Notes under the pieces: generated by a model | Told to the model about the DNA's origin: nothing | Database searches by the model: none | The model's input: only the letters and a program-made list of their open reading frames with translations | Program-made: the position numbers and the translations under genes | Shown here: in pieces, positions 1-7,976 of the stretch | Position numbering within the stretch: position 1 is the stretch's first letter | Layout: the number at the start of each line of letters is the position of its first letter | Assembly (NCBI GenBank): GCA_031264475.1 | Contig: JAISEA010000123.1 | Coordinates: 1-18,772, forward strand | DNA from: Treponema sp. | GTDB lineage: Bacteria; Spirochaetota; Spirochaetia; Treponematales; Breznakiellaceae | Length of the DNA: 18,772 nt | Direction of reading: 5' to 3'

Positions 1-75
1 ACGTATAAACTAAATGGTTTTATGGAACTTAAAGATGTGATTGGAACGGTTCCGGGCGCCCAAGGGCTATGGTAG
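1..75 (+). CDS. C-terminal end of an unknown gene (5' end outside window)
   Basis: The first reading frame is open from base 1 and ends at TAG 73-75, giving 24 residues that finish ...VPGAQGLW. The stop overlaps the start of the ribosome binding site (TAGGAG) of the next gene, the tight spacing expected of neighbours in an operon. Too little is visible to assign a family. It could be another cell-surface protein, given the two lipoproteins that follow, but that is a guess. The open frame is short enough to be chance. Confidence 0.45.
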   Translation, partial: TYKLNGFMELKDVIGTVPGAQGLW

Positions 76-83
76 GAGTGGAT

Positions 84-1511
84 ATGAAGAGGGTTATATT
101 AGCAATCATTGCTATAACAATGGTCGGTTGTGTTCAAGAAGAACTAATACCGGAGGATATTAAGACGGAAAACAACGGCTCACCGGGTAGCGGTGAGGGA
201 GGCGGAGACGAGGAAGACCTGCGAGGCGGGAAGATCGTTGACGCGGGATTGGCGTTCTACAATATGCCCGGAGGAATCTTTGACTTGGAGGAAGGAACTT
301 ATGATACCCCTGAGACCTTTGGGCGGACGCTGACGGCGGACGATCTTGAGGTCGGCACGGTCAATCCGATAAGCGGGGAAACGTACACCGTAGACCCAGA
401 TGAGAGAGCGCGGGCTAAATACATCGTGAGAGGACCCGGCGAGGTTTCCACCTCCAAGTTGGACTCAGGCGGGTTTACCGACGTCGCCTTTATCTATTAC
501 GACACGCCCTTGGAAGGTGAATTTACCATAAGGGCGCGGGTGTTGATAACCGCGAAGGCGGGCGACAGCAGTAGCAAGGGTTATTTCTTCGGCGCGTTCA
601 CCGGCGAGCCGGTGCTAAAAGTCGATACCGAAGAAGTAGATCATGTGGAGTTTAAAACAGGAGAACGAGGAGCTGGTCTACTCTTTCGTACCAATGATAC
701 GGCGGATAACAATAGTGGCGGACCGTCTATTAGACCTTATTTCAGGCCAACGGACGGCGTATGGTCAACAGGTCCGACAAAAACTTCTAACACAGGTGAG
801 GCGCGGCCGGAATATTGGCTCAATGCCCGCCAGCCTACTTACAAGCAGGAACGGATTCTTGAAGTTGTGCGCCAGCAGGCAAATCGTGTAGCGACGGACA
901 ACACAAACAGGGAAGTGGCTTTTATTTTCCGTATTTATGATAGTAAGACCGGCGGCAAGATCAACGAAGCATTTTTGGATACTGACTCGGTTCATGAAGA
1001 CGTCCGTCTTGGACAGAAAGTCTACGCGGGCATTGCTCTGCTTGGCTCATCTGTAGAATTCTCTGAAATAAGCATCTGGGACAGTGTGGATACGAGCGGA
1101 ACGCCTATTTTCAAGACGCCTGAGACAACGTCCGCCTATGTAGATGTAGAAAGTGTGAAAATCGGGGTAAGTCGCGACGGCGGTACTCCGAGTACTAATT
1201 ACGCCAATTCTTCACGTCTTGCTAGTTGTGGTAGGTATGGTGTTTCCACCGTTGCGGATGCCGAAGATCGTCCTGTCTCTCTTACGGCTGTAATTAATCC
1301 TTCTTACGCGGATGATCTCTTTGTTGATTGGAAAATAGTAATTGATGATTCTGACGGTAAAATAACTGTTACTCCTACGGACGGAGATGAAAGTACAGGA
1401 TGGAGAAAGGCGGACGTTACCATCACAGGCGCCGGGTCGGTTATCATAATGGCGACTTCCCGTGATCCGAGTTTGTCTGACCATTGTTTGGAACTAGTAG
1501 TAAACGAGTGA
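84..1511 (+). CDS. Secreted lipoprotein with C-terminal Ig-like (BIG2-type) domain
   Basis: A 475-residue predicted lipoprotein of unknown function. The start at ATG 84 is preferred over ATG 69 because TAGGAG (73-78) sits 5 bases before it and a lipoprotein signal begins exactly there: MKRVILAIIAITMVGC, with the lipid-bearing Cys at residue 16. A Gly/Glu/Asp-rich linker (about 30-50) follows. Residues about 52-345 form a domain shared with the next gene: FIYYDTPLEGEFTIRARV (136-153) matches FVYLDTPLQAPFSVSARV there, KGYFFGAFTG (165-174) matches NGVFIGAFTD, and the stretch near 312-335 also corresponds. Residues about 353-474 (VESVKIGV...LTAVINP...VDWKI...VTITGAGSVIIMATSRD) have the spacing of a BIG2-type Ig domain. 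The mature protein should be anchored in a membrane facing the periplasm or outside; a role in polysaccharide or surface binding is only inference. Confidence 0.8.
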   Translation: MKRVILAIIAITMVGCVQEELIPEDIKTENNGSPGSGEGGGDEEDLRGGKIVDAGLAFYNMPGGIFDLEEGTYDTPETFGRTLTADDLEVGTVNPISGETYTVDPDERARAKYIVRGPGEVSTSKLDSGGFTDVAFIYYDTPLEGEFTIRARVLITAKAGDSSSKGYFFGAFTGEPVLKVDTEEVDHVEFKTGERGAGLLFRTNDTADNNSGGPSIRPYFRPTDGVWSTGPTKTSNTGEARPEYWLNARQPTYKQERILEVVRQQANRVATDNTNREVAFIFRIYDSKTGGKINEAFLDTDSVHEDVRLGQKVYAGIALLGSSVEFSEISIWDSVDTSGTPIFKTPETTSAYVDVESVKIGVSRDGGTPSTNYANSSRLASCGRYGVSTVADAEDRPVSLTAVINPSYADDLFVDWKIVIDDSDGKITVTPTDGDESTGWRKADVTITGAGSVIIMATSRDPSLSDHCLELVVNE

Positions 1512-1521
1512 GATAGAGGTT

Positions 1522-1622
1522 CTCTCACACATAGGTGAGAGGACTTCTCACGCATAGGTGAGAGCGTCTCTCACGCGTAGGTGAGAGTGCTTCTCACGCA
1601 TAGGTGAGAGAGTCTCTCACGC
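1522..1622. repeat. 23-bp tandem hairpin array (4 full units plus a half)
   Basis: Four units with exact 23-bp spacing (GTGAGAG begins at 1535, 1558, 1581 and 1604), plus a fifth left arm at 1614-1622. Each unit is a small palindrome: YTCTCAC, a 6-base loop (mostly GCATAG), then GTGAGAG. The two-base linkers vary while the arms stay constant. The array fills most of the gap between two related lipoprotein genes, so a read-through mRNA would carry four consecutive stem-loops. There are no spacers of the CRISPR kind. Confidence 0.9.
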
Positions 1623-1640
1623 AATAATAAATGGGTAAAA

Positions 1641-1676
1641 CCGGCTTTGCCGGCGAGTCCCTCTTCTAAAGAGGGA
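1641..1676 (+). promoter_or_regulatory. Two leader hairpins upstream of the Ig-domain lipoprotein gene
   Basis: Two perfect stem-loops lie just upstream of the AGGAGG ribosome binding site (1691-1696). The first is CCGGC (1641-1645) with GCCGG (1649-1653). The second is TCCCTCTT (1658-1665) with AAGAGGGA (1669-1676) around a 3-base loop. No U-run follows, so they are not ordinary terminators. They may stabilise the downstream message or cause pausing; this is inference. Confidence 0.5.
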
Positions 1677-1700
1677 TATAAATATTTTCTAGGAGGAAAT

Positions 1701-3929
1701 ATGAAACGATTAAGAATTATGACAGCCGTTGTAATGACGCTTTCCGCGTTGTTCTTCGGTTGCGAGACTGACGGCGGCGAAGAGTCGACCGTCAAAGTAA
1801 CCAGCGTTACCATCAGCGGCGTTACAGACAACGCCGCTACGATAGTCGTCGGTGGAGTAGACCTACAGTTGACCGCGACGGTTGCGCCTGACAATGCAAC
1901 CGATCAAAAGGTTACATGGTCGAGTAGCGATGTGGCGGTTGCCACTGTTGGTGATGCTGGACTCGTACACGGCGTCGCGGCTGGCTCAGCGACCATCACC
2001 GCAAAGGCAGGAGGGATCACCTCGTCACCTGTTACTATAACTGTTACTGCTCCTGCGAAGGTTACGGGGGTCGTCATTAAAAATGACGGAAACCCAGTAA
2101 CGGAACTGCCTCTTCCTTATAATGGGACTGTAACGCTGACTGCGGAGGTATCGCCGATCACTACGACAGAGGCGGACAGAGTTGTTACGTGGACTAGCAG
2201 CGATGAGACGGTTGCCACTGTTGCCGACGGTGTAGTAACATGGGTAGCCGCAGGCTCGACGACCATCACCGCGACGACCGTGGGTGAGAAAGAAGGCGGT
2301 GGAACCGTAAGCGCTACCGTAACGGTAACCGCGCAGGGAGCGCCCGGAGCGTCCAAGTTGGTGATATTTAACCAGACCGGAACGCTTGAAGGCACAACAG
2401 CGGCCGGAGATGTAACGGACGCCGATTTCAATGCGACGGGCAGACTCACTGTCAAGAATACCAGTACTACCTCAGGCTGGGGAACTACACTTGATAAGAT
2501 TGCGGGTGACACGTTTGTCTACCTGGACACCCCCTTGCAAGCGCCCTTTAGCGTCAGCGCCCGTGTGAAAATTACCCAACTGGTTGCATCTTCCGGTACT
2601 GACAACGGCGTTTTCATCGGAGCCTTTACGGATCCAACAGTGGATAATTCTACTCCCGATACCACGGATCCCTCTACATTTATTGCACTCGCAGGTGTGA
2701 ATATCGCTACAAGCGGACGCAGAAGCGTTTATGCAACCAGATCCAGCGACAATACTAATTCAGCAACCGGAGCAACCCAGTTTACTGAAAGTGTTACTAA
2801 TGAATATGTGTATACTATAACGCAGGCAACGGTTGGTACCTATAATATAAAGGTTGAAGACGATGCTTTTGATCCTACCAGACCTCACACGCCCTACACC
2901 TCAACAGGTATAAACCGGACAGGAGACGCCGCGATTCATTCCCTTCTTGGAAGGGCGGCGGCAGGAGATGTGCCAGAGATTAATGATCCGCTATACCTTG
3001 GCTTCCTGATCAGCGGTGTGGAAGCTGAAATCTCCAACATTATCATCAAGCAAGGTGATACAACGGTATACTCAAAACCGGCGCCGGCTACCCCCTATCC
3101 ACCAGTTCAAAGTGTTACTATAACGAATGGAGCTGGCGCTTCTGTTGAAGTTGGTGGAAATTTGCAGATGACGGCAAGCGTAAGTCCAGAGGGAGCATAT
3201 CAGGGTGTTACATGGGAGATTGATCCGGAGGATGTCCAATATGCGGAAATTAACCCTACTAGCGGTGCATTGAAAGGGCTTGATATAGGTAGTGCCAAAG
3301 TCTACGCGGTTTCAGTTGATAACGGCGCAGGTGGAAGCCCGGTAAGATCGGCGGCTTTTACGGTTACTATAACAGGATCACAGGAGTTACCGAATAGCCG
3401 TTCATGGAATTTCCAAGAGATACCGGCTGGATGGACTGATGGAGCTTCTAATAATACAACAGTCACCTATACACAAGGTATGAACTTACTTGGTTCTATA
3501 AGAACATCAACCTTTAATAGTAGCTTTACTGCTCCGGCTGACAGTGGATTATCTAACGGTTTCATACAACCCGGTGGTACGGCAGCAAATGGATTTGCTT
3601 CAATTGCTTCTGTACAAGGACCTTTTAATATTACACTTAAATATGTTGCTAATACTTCTTCTGATGACAGTGGACGATACCCCACGCTTAAAATCGGCGA
3701 AGAGGGCAAAGTCTCCATTGAACCCAGTGCTGCTACTGATAGCGAGTGGAAAACGTATTGGGATTCAGTTGAAGCGGTAGAGAATACTACAGGAGGATCT
3801 ACCGGTACTAGTGACCCAAAAAGCTTTACACATAATTACACTGGTACGGATAAAGTTGATATTTTACTATTATCGACAATAAACCCTGGACGTCTCTTTG
3901 ATGTAATTATTGAGTATACTGGGCAGTAG
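1701..3929 (+). CDS. Large multi-domain lipoprotein with three BIG2-type Ig domains
   Basis: A 742-residue predicted surface lipoprotein. ATG 1701 is chosen because AGGAGG (1691-1696) lies 4 bases upstream and the lipoprotein signal MKRLRIMTAVVMTLSALFFGC starts there (Cys21). Domains in order: BIG2-type Ig about 32-116 (VTWSSSD, VAAGSATITAKAGG); second BIG2 about 120-211 (VTWTSSDETVATV, AAGSTTITAT); a region about 217-465 shared with the preceding gene; third BIG2 about 468-558 (SVTITNGAG, VTWEIDP, GLDIGSAKVYAVS); and a C-terminal beta-rich module about 566-742 beginning SWNFQEIPAGW. The last module resembles segments attached to pectate-lyase-like or carbohydrate-binding surface proteins of spirochaetes, from memory only. 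No catalytic domain is recognisable, so adhesion or glycan binding is more plausible than hydrolysis. A strong terminator follows. Confidence 0.85.
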   Translation: MKRLRIMTAVVMTLSALFFGCETDGGEESTVKVTSVTISGVTDNAATIVVGGVDLQLTATVAPDNATDQKVTWSSSDVAVATVGDAGLVHGVAAGSATITAKAGGITSSPVTITVTAPAKVTGVVIKNDGNPVTELPLPYNGTVTLTAEVSPITTTEADRVVTWTSSDETVATVADGVVTWVAAGSTTITATTVGEKEGGGTVSATVTVTAQGAPGASKLVIFNQTGTLEGTTAAGDVTDADFNATGRLTVKNTSTTSGWGTTLDKIAGDTFVYLDTPLQAPFSVSARVKITQLVASSGTDNGVFIGAFTDPTVDNSTPDTTDPSTFIALAGVNIATSGRRSVYATRSSDNTNSATGATQFTESVTNEYVYTITQATVGTYNIKVEDDAFDPTRPHTPYTSTGINRTGDAAIHSLLGRAAAGDVPEINDPLYLGFLISGVEAEISNIIIKQGDTTVYSKPAPATPYPPVQSVTITNGAGASVEVGGNLQMTASVSPEGAYQGVTWEIDPEDVQYAEINPTSGALKGLDIGSAKVYAVSVDNGAGGSPVRSAAFTVTITGSQELPNSRSWNFQEIPAGWTDGASNNTTVTYTQGMNLLGSIRTSTFNSSFTAPADSGLSNGFIQPGGTAANGFASIASVQGPFNITLKYVANTSSDDSGRYPTLKIGEEGKVSIEPSAATDSEWKTYWDSVEAVENTTGGSTGTSDPKSFTHNYTGTDKVDILLLSTINPGRLFDVIIEYTGQ

Positions 3930-3976
3930 CCGCCTTAAAGCGCCCGGGTGACCAGCGCTTAACGCCTTACTGACTC

Positions 3977-4007
3977 AAGCCGCCTCCTAACGGGGGCGGC
4001 TTTTTTA
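3977..4007 (+). terminator. Rho-independent terminator after the lipoprotein pair
   Basis: AAGCCGCC at 3977-3984 pairs with GGCGGCTT at 3995-4002. The stem extends inward through TCC/GGG (one G-U pair) to a 4-base loop, TAAC, and is followed by a run of six T (4001-4006). It ends transcription of the lipoprotein genes. Confidence 0.92.
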
Positions 4008-4020
4008 TTGAGAGGGCGCG

Positions 4021-4049
4021 TTGACGTTTGCGGTCAAACCGCGTATATT
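4021..4049 (+). promoter_or_regulatory. Sigma-70 type promoter with a palindrome in the spacer
   Basis: TTGACG (4021-4026) and TATATT (4044-4049) are separated by exactly 17 bases, close to the sigma-70 consensus. The spacer contains the inverted repeat GCGGT-CAA-ACCGC (4030-4042), well placed to be a repressor operator. The predicted start of transcription, near 4056, is just before the GGAGG of the next gene. Confidence 0.7.
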
Positions 4050-4066
4050 AAGAAATGGAGGAAATT

Positions 4067-4726
4067 ATGTCGAATACAGCTATAGACTATGAGCGAGGTC
4101 TCACTTTCGAGAAAGTATGGGCTATGTTTCAAGAGAATGGTCGTCAAATGAAAGAGTTACGAGAAGAGTCCAAAGAGACGGATCGGAGGTTTCAAGAGAC
4201 AGATCGGTTGATAAAGGAACTACGGGAAGAGTCAAAGGAGACTAGTCTTCAAATGAAGGAGACCGACCGCTTGATAAAGGAGTTGTCAAAGAATATCGGC
4301 GGCGTGAACAAGACGTTGGGGAATTGGGCTGAGGAGATGATCGCGATCAACCTCTGTAAGAAGTTCAACGCGCTGGGATACGACTTCATTTCGGCGAATA
4401 GAAACAAAGAGTGTCTGAAAGATGGGCAAACCTTTGTGGAAGTGGACGTTTTTCTGGAGAACGGGGAATATACGATGCCTGTAGAAGTTAAAGTTACCCT
4501 AACGACGGAGGATGTGAACAGGCATTTGCAACGCCTCAGGCGACTGCGGGAATGGATGGACTGGCGGGGAGATGGGCGGCGGTTAATAGGCGCGATGGCA
4601 GGAGTGATAACGCCGGACAATGTGAAAGAGTACGCGCAGAGTAAAGGACTTTACGTTGTTACGCAGTCTGGGGATTCGGTGGCGATTGCGCCTGTGCCTA
4701 AGGATTTCGCGCCGCGTGTGTGGTGA
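4067..4726 (+). CDS. Coiled-coil PD-(D/E)XK nuclease-like protein (DUF3782-like)
   Basis: A 219-residue soluble protein. ATG 4067 is chosen over ATG 4055 because GGAGG (4057-4061) lies 5 bases before it. Residues about 24-80 are a charged coiled coil built on a 21-residue (three-heptad) repeat: KEL recurs at 29, 50 and 71, and TDR at 45 and 66. Residues about 85-215 have a PD-(D/E)XK-like core: Glu89 or Glu90 on the first helix, Asp127 in FVEVDVF, then Glu140-Val-Lys142 in MPVEVKV, followed by a basic helix (RHLQRLRRLREW). This matches the pattern of DUF3782-type proteins, common in archaea, cyanobacteria and some spirochaetes and of uncertain function. It sits behind its own promoter and 45 bp before the methyltransferase gene, so the two are probably co-transcribed. 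DNA cleavage has not been shown for this family as far as I know. Confidence 0.75.
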   Translation: MSNTAIDYERGLTFEKVWAMFQENGRQMKELREESKETDRRFQETDRLIKELREESKETSLQMKETDRLIKELSKNIGGVNKTLGNWAEEMIAINLCKKFNALGYDFISANRNKECLKDGQTFVEVDVFLENGEYTMPVEVKVTLTTEDVNRHLQRLRRLREWMDWRGDGRRLIGAMAGVITPDNVKEYAQSKGLYVVTQSGDSVAIAPVPKDFAPRVW

Positions 4727-4771
4727 AGACGAGCCGCTTCCTAACGGGGCGACCTTTCGGAGGGTGATTCA

Positions 4772-5914
4772 ATGATAGGAGACGTTTTTACGGCAAAGAC
4801 GGAAAGCATAGCGTCCACCGGCGCGGGAGTATTGTCAAAGATGGGACAAAAGGTGTTCGCTGACGGCGCCGTTCCGGGCGATGTCGTCCGAGCGCGCATC
4901 ACAAAAGAACAGAGAAGCTGGGCGGTGGCGGAAGTTATTGATATTGTAGAGCCGTCTCCAAAAAGACGAGCGCCCCTCTGCCCCTTGTTCGGTATCTGCG
5001 GCGGCTGTTCTCTTCAACACCTTGCCTACGACGCGCAGATCGAGGCGAAGGCGGCTATTCTCAAAGACACATTCATCCATATTGGCGGTTTATCGGAATT
5101 GCCAGAACTAATAATCAGATATAATGAGAAAAACGAGTTCGGGTACAGAAACAGGGTTAGGTTTCATGTAGACAGGTGGGGACAAATTGGTTTCAAGGCG
5201 AAAAAGAGTGAGGAAATCGTCCCGCTTTATCAAACAAATCCCCCGAAGATTAGAATCTGTCCTGTGGCGGATGCGGGTATTAACGCTTTTCTCAAAGGCA
5301 GTCCTTCTCTCAAGAAAGAGACGACCGTTTATTCATTCAAAGATACGTTTTTGATTGAAGGAGAGAAAAGCCGCGGTAGGATAAGAATCCTCGACAGGGA
5401 TATTATCTTAGACGCCGGGGTGTTTTTTCAGAGTAACGCGGCGATGCTTGAGGAGCTTATCAAAGACATTCTCTCTCTTGCAAGAGAAGCCAAGGGTCCC
5501 TATCTGGACGTCTATTCTGGGGTTGGTACCTTTGCCGCATTTCTTCAGGGGCTTTCTCCCGCGCTCGATATTGTCGAGGAAAACAGAGACGCCTTAGCGA
5601 TAGCGTGGGAAAATACCGAGAACATAGGGGAGTTATTCGCAGTTTCGAGCGATAGCTGGGCGAAAATGCAGAGTGCTAAAAAATATGGGCTTGTTCTTGT
5701 CGATCCTCCTAGACAAGGGCTTTCGCCGTTTTTTCGTCATCGTCTCTGCGAAGATCATCCGCCTGTTATTATCTATGCGTCTTGTAACCCAGCCACGCTC
5801 GCACGCGATAGTAAAGCGTTTGTTCAAGCAGGCTACCGACTCGCCTCTCTTTCTATGTTCGACTTTTATCCACAAACCGCGCATATCGAAAGCCTCGCAG
5901 TATTCTTTTACTAA
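4772..5914 (+). CDS. rlmD: TRAM/4Fe-4S RNA (uracil-5-)-methyltransferase, RumA/RlmD type
   Basis: A 380-residue SAM-dependent methyltransferase that puts a C5 methyl on a uridine in rRNA or tRNA. GGAGGG (4759-4764) lies 7 bases before the ATG. Residues about 1-58 are a TRAM RNA-binding domain. Cys70, Cys76 and Cys79 (CPLFGICGGC) with Cys163 (RICPVAD) match the four 4Fe-4S ligands of RumA. The Rossmann domain carries SAM motif YLDVYSGVGTF (244-254), DPPRQG (311-316), the nucleophile Cys338 in YASCNP, and the general base Glu373 in TAHIES. FFQSN (218-222) is the usual substrate-loop motif. TRAM plus the cluster favours RlmD (23S U1939) over RlmC or TrmA, but the target cannot be proved from sequence. 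It is somewhat shorter than E. coli RlmD. Confidence 0.9.
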   Translation: MIGDVFTAKTESIASTGAGVLSKMGQKVFADGAVPGDVVRARITKEQRSWAVAEVIDIVEPSPKRRAPLCPLFGICGGCSLQHLAYDAQIEAKAAILKDTFIHIGGLSELPELIIRYNEKNEFGYRNRVRFHVDRWGQIGFKAKKSEEIVPLYQTNPPKIRICPVADAGINAFLKGSPSLKKETTVYSFKDTFLIEGEKSRGRIRILDRDIILDAGVFFQSNAAMLEELIKDILSLAREAKGPYLDVYSGVGTFAAFLQGLSPALDIVEENRDALAIAWENTENIGELFAVSSDSWAKMQSAKKYGLVLVDPPRQGLSPFFRHRLCEDHPPVIIYASCNPATLARDSKAFVQAGYRLASLSMFDFYPQTAHIESLAVFFY

Positions 5915-5940
5915 AGGCTTCATATAGCCGGAGACGGGAG

Positions 5941-6209
5941 TGGGGGGTAGTGGAAGACCAGCCCTTTAAACCCCGCCGTGCGGGGCAGGGCTGGAACGAG
6001 GGGGCGCACCACAAGGGCGACTGTGTGCCTCCCTCCGTTTAGGGAAAGACGCGCCCCCTCCTCCTTATGACACCTGCCTTGCCGCCGGTGCACCCTCTAA
6101 ACAACACGTAGGTTCCGCTTGCAAAGCAAGCGTAACTGTCAAGACAGTGGAAGTGGCACACCTTTTCGGACAACACCCCGCGTGAAGTATTGAAACACCC
6201 GAAGGGTGT
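5941..6209 (+). repeat. Structured intergenic repeat, copy 1 (downstream of glnK)
   Basis: This fills the gap between the converging rlmD and glnK genes and is an inverted, diverged copy of 7976-8250. In order: GGGGGGTAGTGGAAGAC; hairpin CCAGCCC (5958-5964)/GGGCTGG (5988-5994) enclosing CCCCGC (5971-5976)/GCGGGG (5980-5985); a 10-bp perfect stem GAGGGGGCGC (5998-6007)/GCGCCCCCTC (6051-6060), with TCCCT/AGGGA (6030-6034/6041-6045) inside; then GGTTCCGCTTG...CAAGCG, CAGTGGAAGTGGCACACC and CAACACCCC, ending in ACACCC-GAA-GGGTGT (6195-6209). The order of blocks is the same in copy 2. No open frame here looks like a gene. Confidence 0.8.
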
Positions 6210-6211
6210 GT
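6195..6211 (-). terminator. Hairpin at the glnK stop codon, terminator-like
   Basis: On the minus strand the stop codon runs straight into ACACCC-TTC-GGGTGT, closed by a stable C(UUCG)G loop and followed by TTTC. The U-run is short, so it may be a weak terminator or an mRNA 3'-end stabiliser. It is also the inner end of repeat copy 1. Confidence 0.5.
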
Positions 6212-6552
6212 TAGCCTATAGCGGAAGACCCGGACTCGCCCGTCCTAATGCGTATACATTCTTCAATGGGAATTACAAATATCTTTCCATCGCCGATTTC
6301 TCCGCTTCGGGCGGCGCGTATGATAGCATCCACTGTGGGCTTTACAAAGTTGTCGTTTACCGCTATTTCGATACGTATTTTCTTTAGGAGATTCACCTCG
6401 ACTTCAACGCCGCGGTAACTCTCTAAATACCCTTTTTGTTGTCCGCAACCCATTGCGTTAGTAACAGACATCTTGTAAACTTCAGCCTTATAGAGTTCCT
6501 GCTTCACCTCGTTCAAGGCGTGCGGCTGTATATAAGCGATTATCATTTTCAT
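6211..6552 (-). CDS. glnK: P-II nitrogen regulatory protein (GlnB/GlnK family)
   Basis: A 113-residue trimeric signal protein that senses 2-oxoglutarate and ATP/ADP and usually gates its partner AmtB. Family features: [10 protein letters not shown] at the N-terminus, MGCGQQKG (34-41), YRGVEVEV (46-53) in the T-loop, and the C-terminal signature [23 protein letters not shown] (split here as [10 protein letters not shown] 84-93 and RIRTGE 101-106). It starts 14 bp after the amtB stop, so it is the second gene of the amtB operon; this linkage is why it is called GlnK. Residue 51, the uridylylated Tyr of enteric GlnB/GlnK, is Val here, while Tyr46 is kept. Uridylylation at the classic site is therefore not possible, and control is probably by ligand binding alone. 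Confidence 0.95.
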   Translation of the reverse strand: MKMIIAYIQPHALNEVKQELYKAEVYKMSVTNAMGCGQQKGYLESYRGVEVEVNLLKKIRIEIAVNDNFVKPTVDAIIRAARSGEIGDGKIFVIPIEECIRIRTGESGSSAIG

Positions 6553-6566
6553 TTTAACACTCCTTG

Positions 6567-7922
6567 CTACATATTGCTAAATATTTGGAAGCCGGTATAG
6601 GCTTCAGCCTTATGTTCTGTAATATCGAGACCCATGAGTTCTTCTTTAGGCGTTACCCTCAAACCAACGAGCGCCTTGATAGCCAAGAAGAGAAGAAGGC
6701 TAAGAACAGCCGACCATGCGCCGACAATGACGATACCCAAGAGTTGTACTCCTAGCTGGTGAAACCCACCGCCGTGGAGAAGACCTACTACGTCGGCGGA
6801 GGGGGCGTTGCCCCAGATACCGACCGCAATGGTACCGAATATACCGCACACTAAATGTACAGAAGACGCGCCGACAGGATCGTCAACCTTGAGAATCTTG
6901 TCGATGAATTCAACCGCGGCAACCACGAGTATCCCGCCGATGAACCCGATAACAATAGAAGCGCCGGGTGAAACTATCGCGCATCCCGCGGTAATTGATA
7001 CGAGTCCTGCCAGAAGTCCATTGAGTGTCATAGAACAGTCAGGTTTCTTGAACCAAATCCATGAGAATACAAGAGCGCCGATAGCCCCGGCTGAAGCCGC
7101 GAGGCAGGTGGTGACAGCCACTCGCGCTATATTAAGCCCGCTCCAAATCCCGCCGTCTCCCACGGTGGCGACTCCTGTAGACGCCGCGTTAAACCCAAAC
7201 CACCCGAAGAACAGCAATAGTACGCCAAGCGCCGCATAGGGGATGTTGTGTCCGGGAAACGCCTTGATTGAAACTCGTCCGTCCGGGTTTTTTACATATT
7301 TGCCGATACGGGGACCAAGAACAATAGCGCCCATAAGCGCCGCCCAGCCGCCGACAGAGTGAACAACTGTTGAGCCAGCGAAGTCATGGAATCCGAGGTT
7401 TGCGAGCCAGCCACCGCCCCAGACCCAATGTCCTGAAATGGGGTAAATGAACGCGGATATGAAGCAGGTGTAGATTAGATAGGATTTGAATTGGGTTCTT
7501 TCCGCCATTGCGCCTGACACGATAGTCGCCGAAGTCGCGGCAAACACGACCTGAAAGAACCAACTCTTGTAGAAATTCCCATTCTCGATATTCAGTTCCA
7601 TGGGGGCGTGAAAGAATTGATCGGCTCCTATGAGTCCGCCGAGCGCGTCTTTCCCATACATGAGTCCCCATCCTATCATCCAATACACGATTGCTCCGAA
7701 ACAGAAGTCCATCACATTTTTCATGGTGATATTGACGGCGTTTTTGGCACGGGTAAGACCTGTCTCAAGTAGGGCAAAACCGGATTGCATAACGAAAACC
7801 AGAATTGCCCCGATAAACAGCCAGATCATATCGAGGGAAAAGCTCAAAGTTTCAATACTCTCCTGAGCGAAGAGAGAGCTTCCCATAATCATCATAAACA
7901 GAGCCAATATATTTCTCTGCAT
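6567..7922 (-). CDS. amtB: Ammonium channel/transporter AmtB
   Basis: A 451-residue inner-membrane ammonium channel of the Amt/Rh family. AGGAGG (7928-7933) lies 5 bases before the ATG. Residues 1-20 look like a cleaved signal peptide ([20 protein letters not shown]), followed by 11 hydrophobic segments. The twin-His pore is present: His188 in [13 protein letters not shown] and His356 in [10 protein letters not shown]. Other family signatures are ETGLTRAKN (53-61), GAMAERT (137-143), [11 protein letters not shown] (163-173) and [10 protein letters not shown] (239-248). The C-terminal tail contains [12 protein letters not shown] (431-442), the conserved segment that couples to P-II. It is first in an operon with glnK, and a sigma-54 promoter lies 39 bp upstream. 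The gene order amtB then glnK reverses that of enterics. Confidence 0.97.
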   Translation of the reverse strand: MQRNILALFMMIMGSSLFAQESIETLSFSLDMIWLFIGAILVFVMQSGFALLETGLTRAKNAVNITMKNVMDFCFGAIVYWMIGWGLMYGKDALGGLIGADQFFHAPMELNIENGNFYKSWFFQVVFAATSATIVSGAMAERTQFKSYLIYTCFISAFIYPISGHWVWGGGWLANLGFHDFAGSTVVHSVGGWAALMGAIVLGPRIGKYVKNPDGRVSIKAFPGHNIPYAALGVLLLFFGWFGFNAASTGVATVGDGGIWSGLNIARVAVTTCLAASAGAIGALVFSWIWFKKPDCSMTLNGLLAGLVSITAGCAIVSPGASIVIGFIGGILVVAAVEFIDKILKVDDPVGASSVHLVCGIFGTIAVGIWGNAPSADVVGLLHGGGFHQLGVQLLGIVIVGAWSAVLSLLLFLAIKALVGLRVTPKEELMGLDITEHKAEAYTGFQIFSNM

Positions 7923-7960
7923 TTTTTCCTCCTAGAGTAAAATACTTGTCTCTCTTTATA

Positions 7961-7976
7961 GGCAACATTCGTGCCA
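7961..7976 (-). promoter_or_regulatory. Sigma-54 promoter of the amtB-glnK operon
   Basis: On the minus strand the sequence is TGGCACGAATGTTGCC: GG at -24 and GC at -12 with the required 10 bases between them, nearly identical to the consensus TGGCACGN4TTGC. It lies 39 bp before the amtB ATG, leaving a short leader with a good ribosome binding site. Such promoters need an AAA+ activator, and one (nifA) lies upstream on the same strand. The -24 box abuts the hairpin that ends repeat copy 2. Confidence 0.92.

Noticed and set aside
1522..1622. Possible CRISPR array.
   Set aside because: Units are contiguous 23-bp palindromes with 2-base linkers, with no unique spacers and no cas genes. The same applies to the 21-bp and 63-bp arrays.
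3930..3976. Possible small gene or second hairpin (AGCGC...GCGCT) after the large lipoprotein.
   Set aside because: It is only a weak stem ahead of the clear terminator; no start codon or ribosome binding site is present.
4731..4760. Second copy of the AGCCGCC...CTAACGGGG terminator between the nuclease-like gene and rlmD.
   Set aside because: The stem is broken (GCCGCTTCC against GGGGCGACC) and there is no clean U-run, so it is at best a degenerate remnant; the genes are probably co-transcribed.
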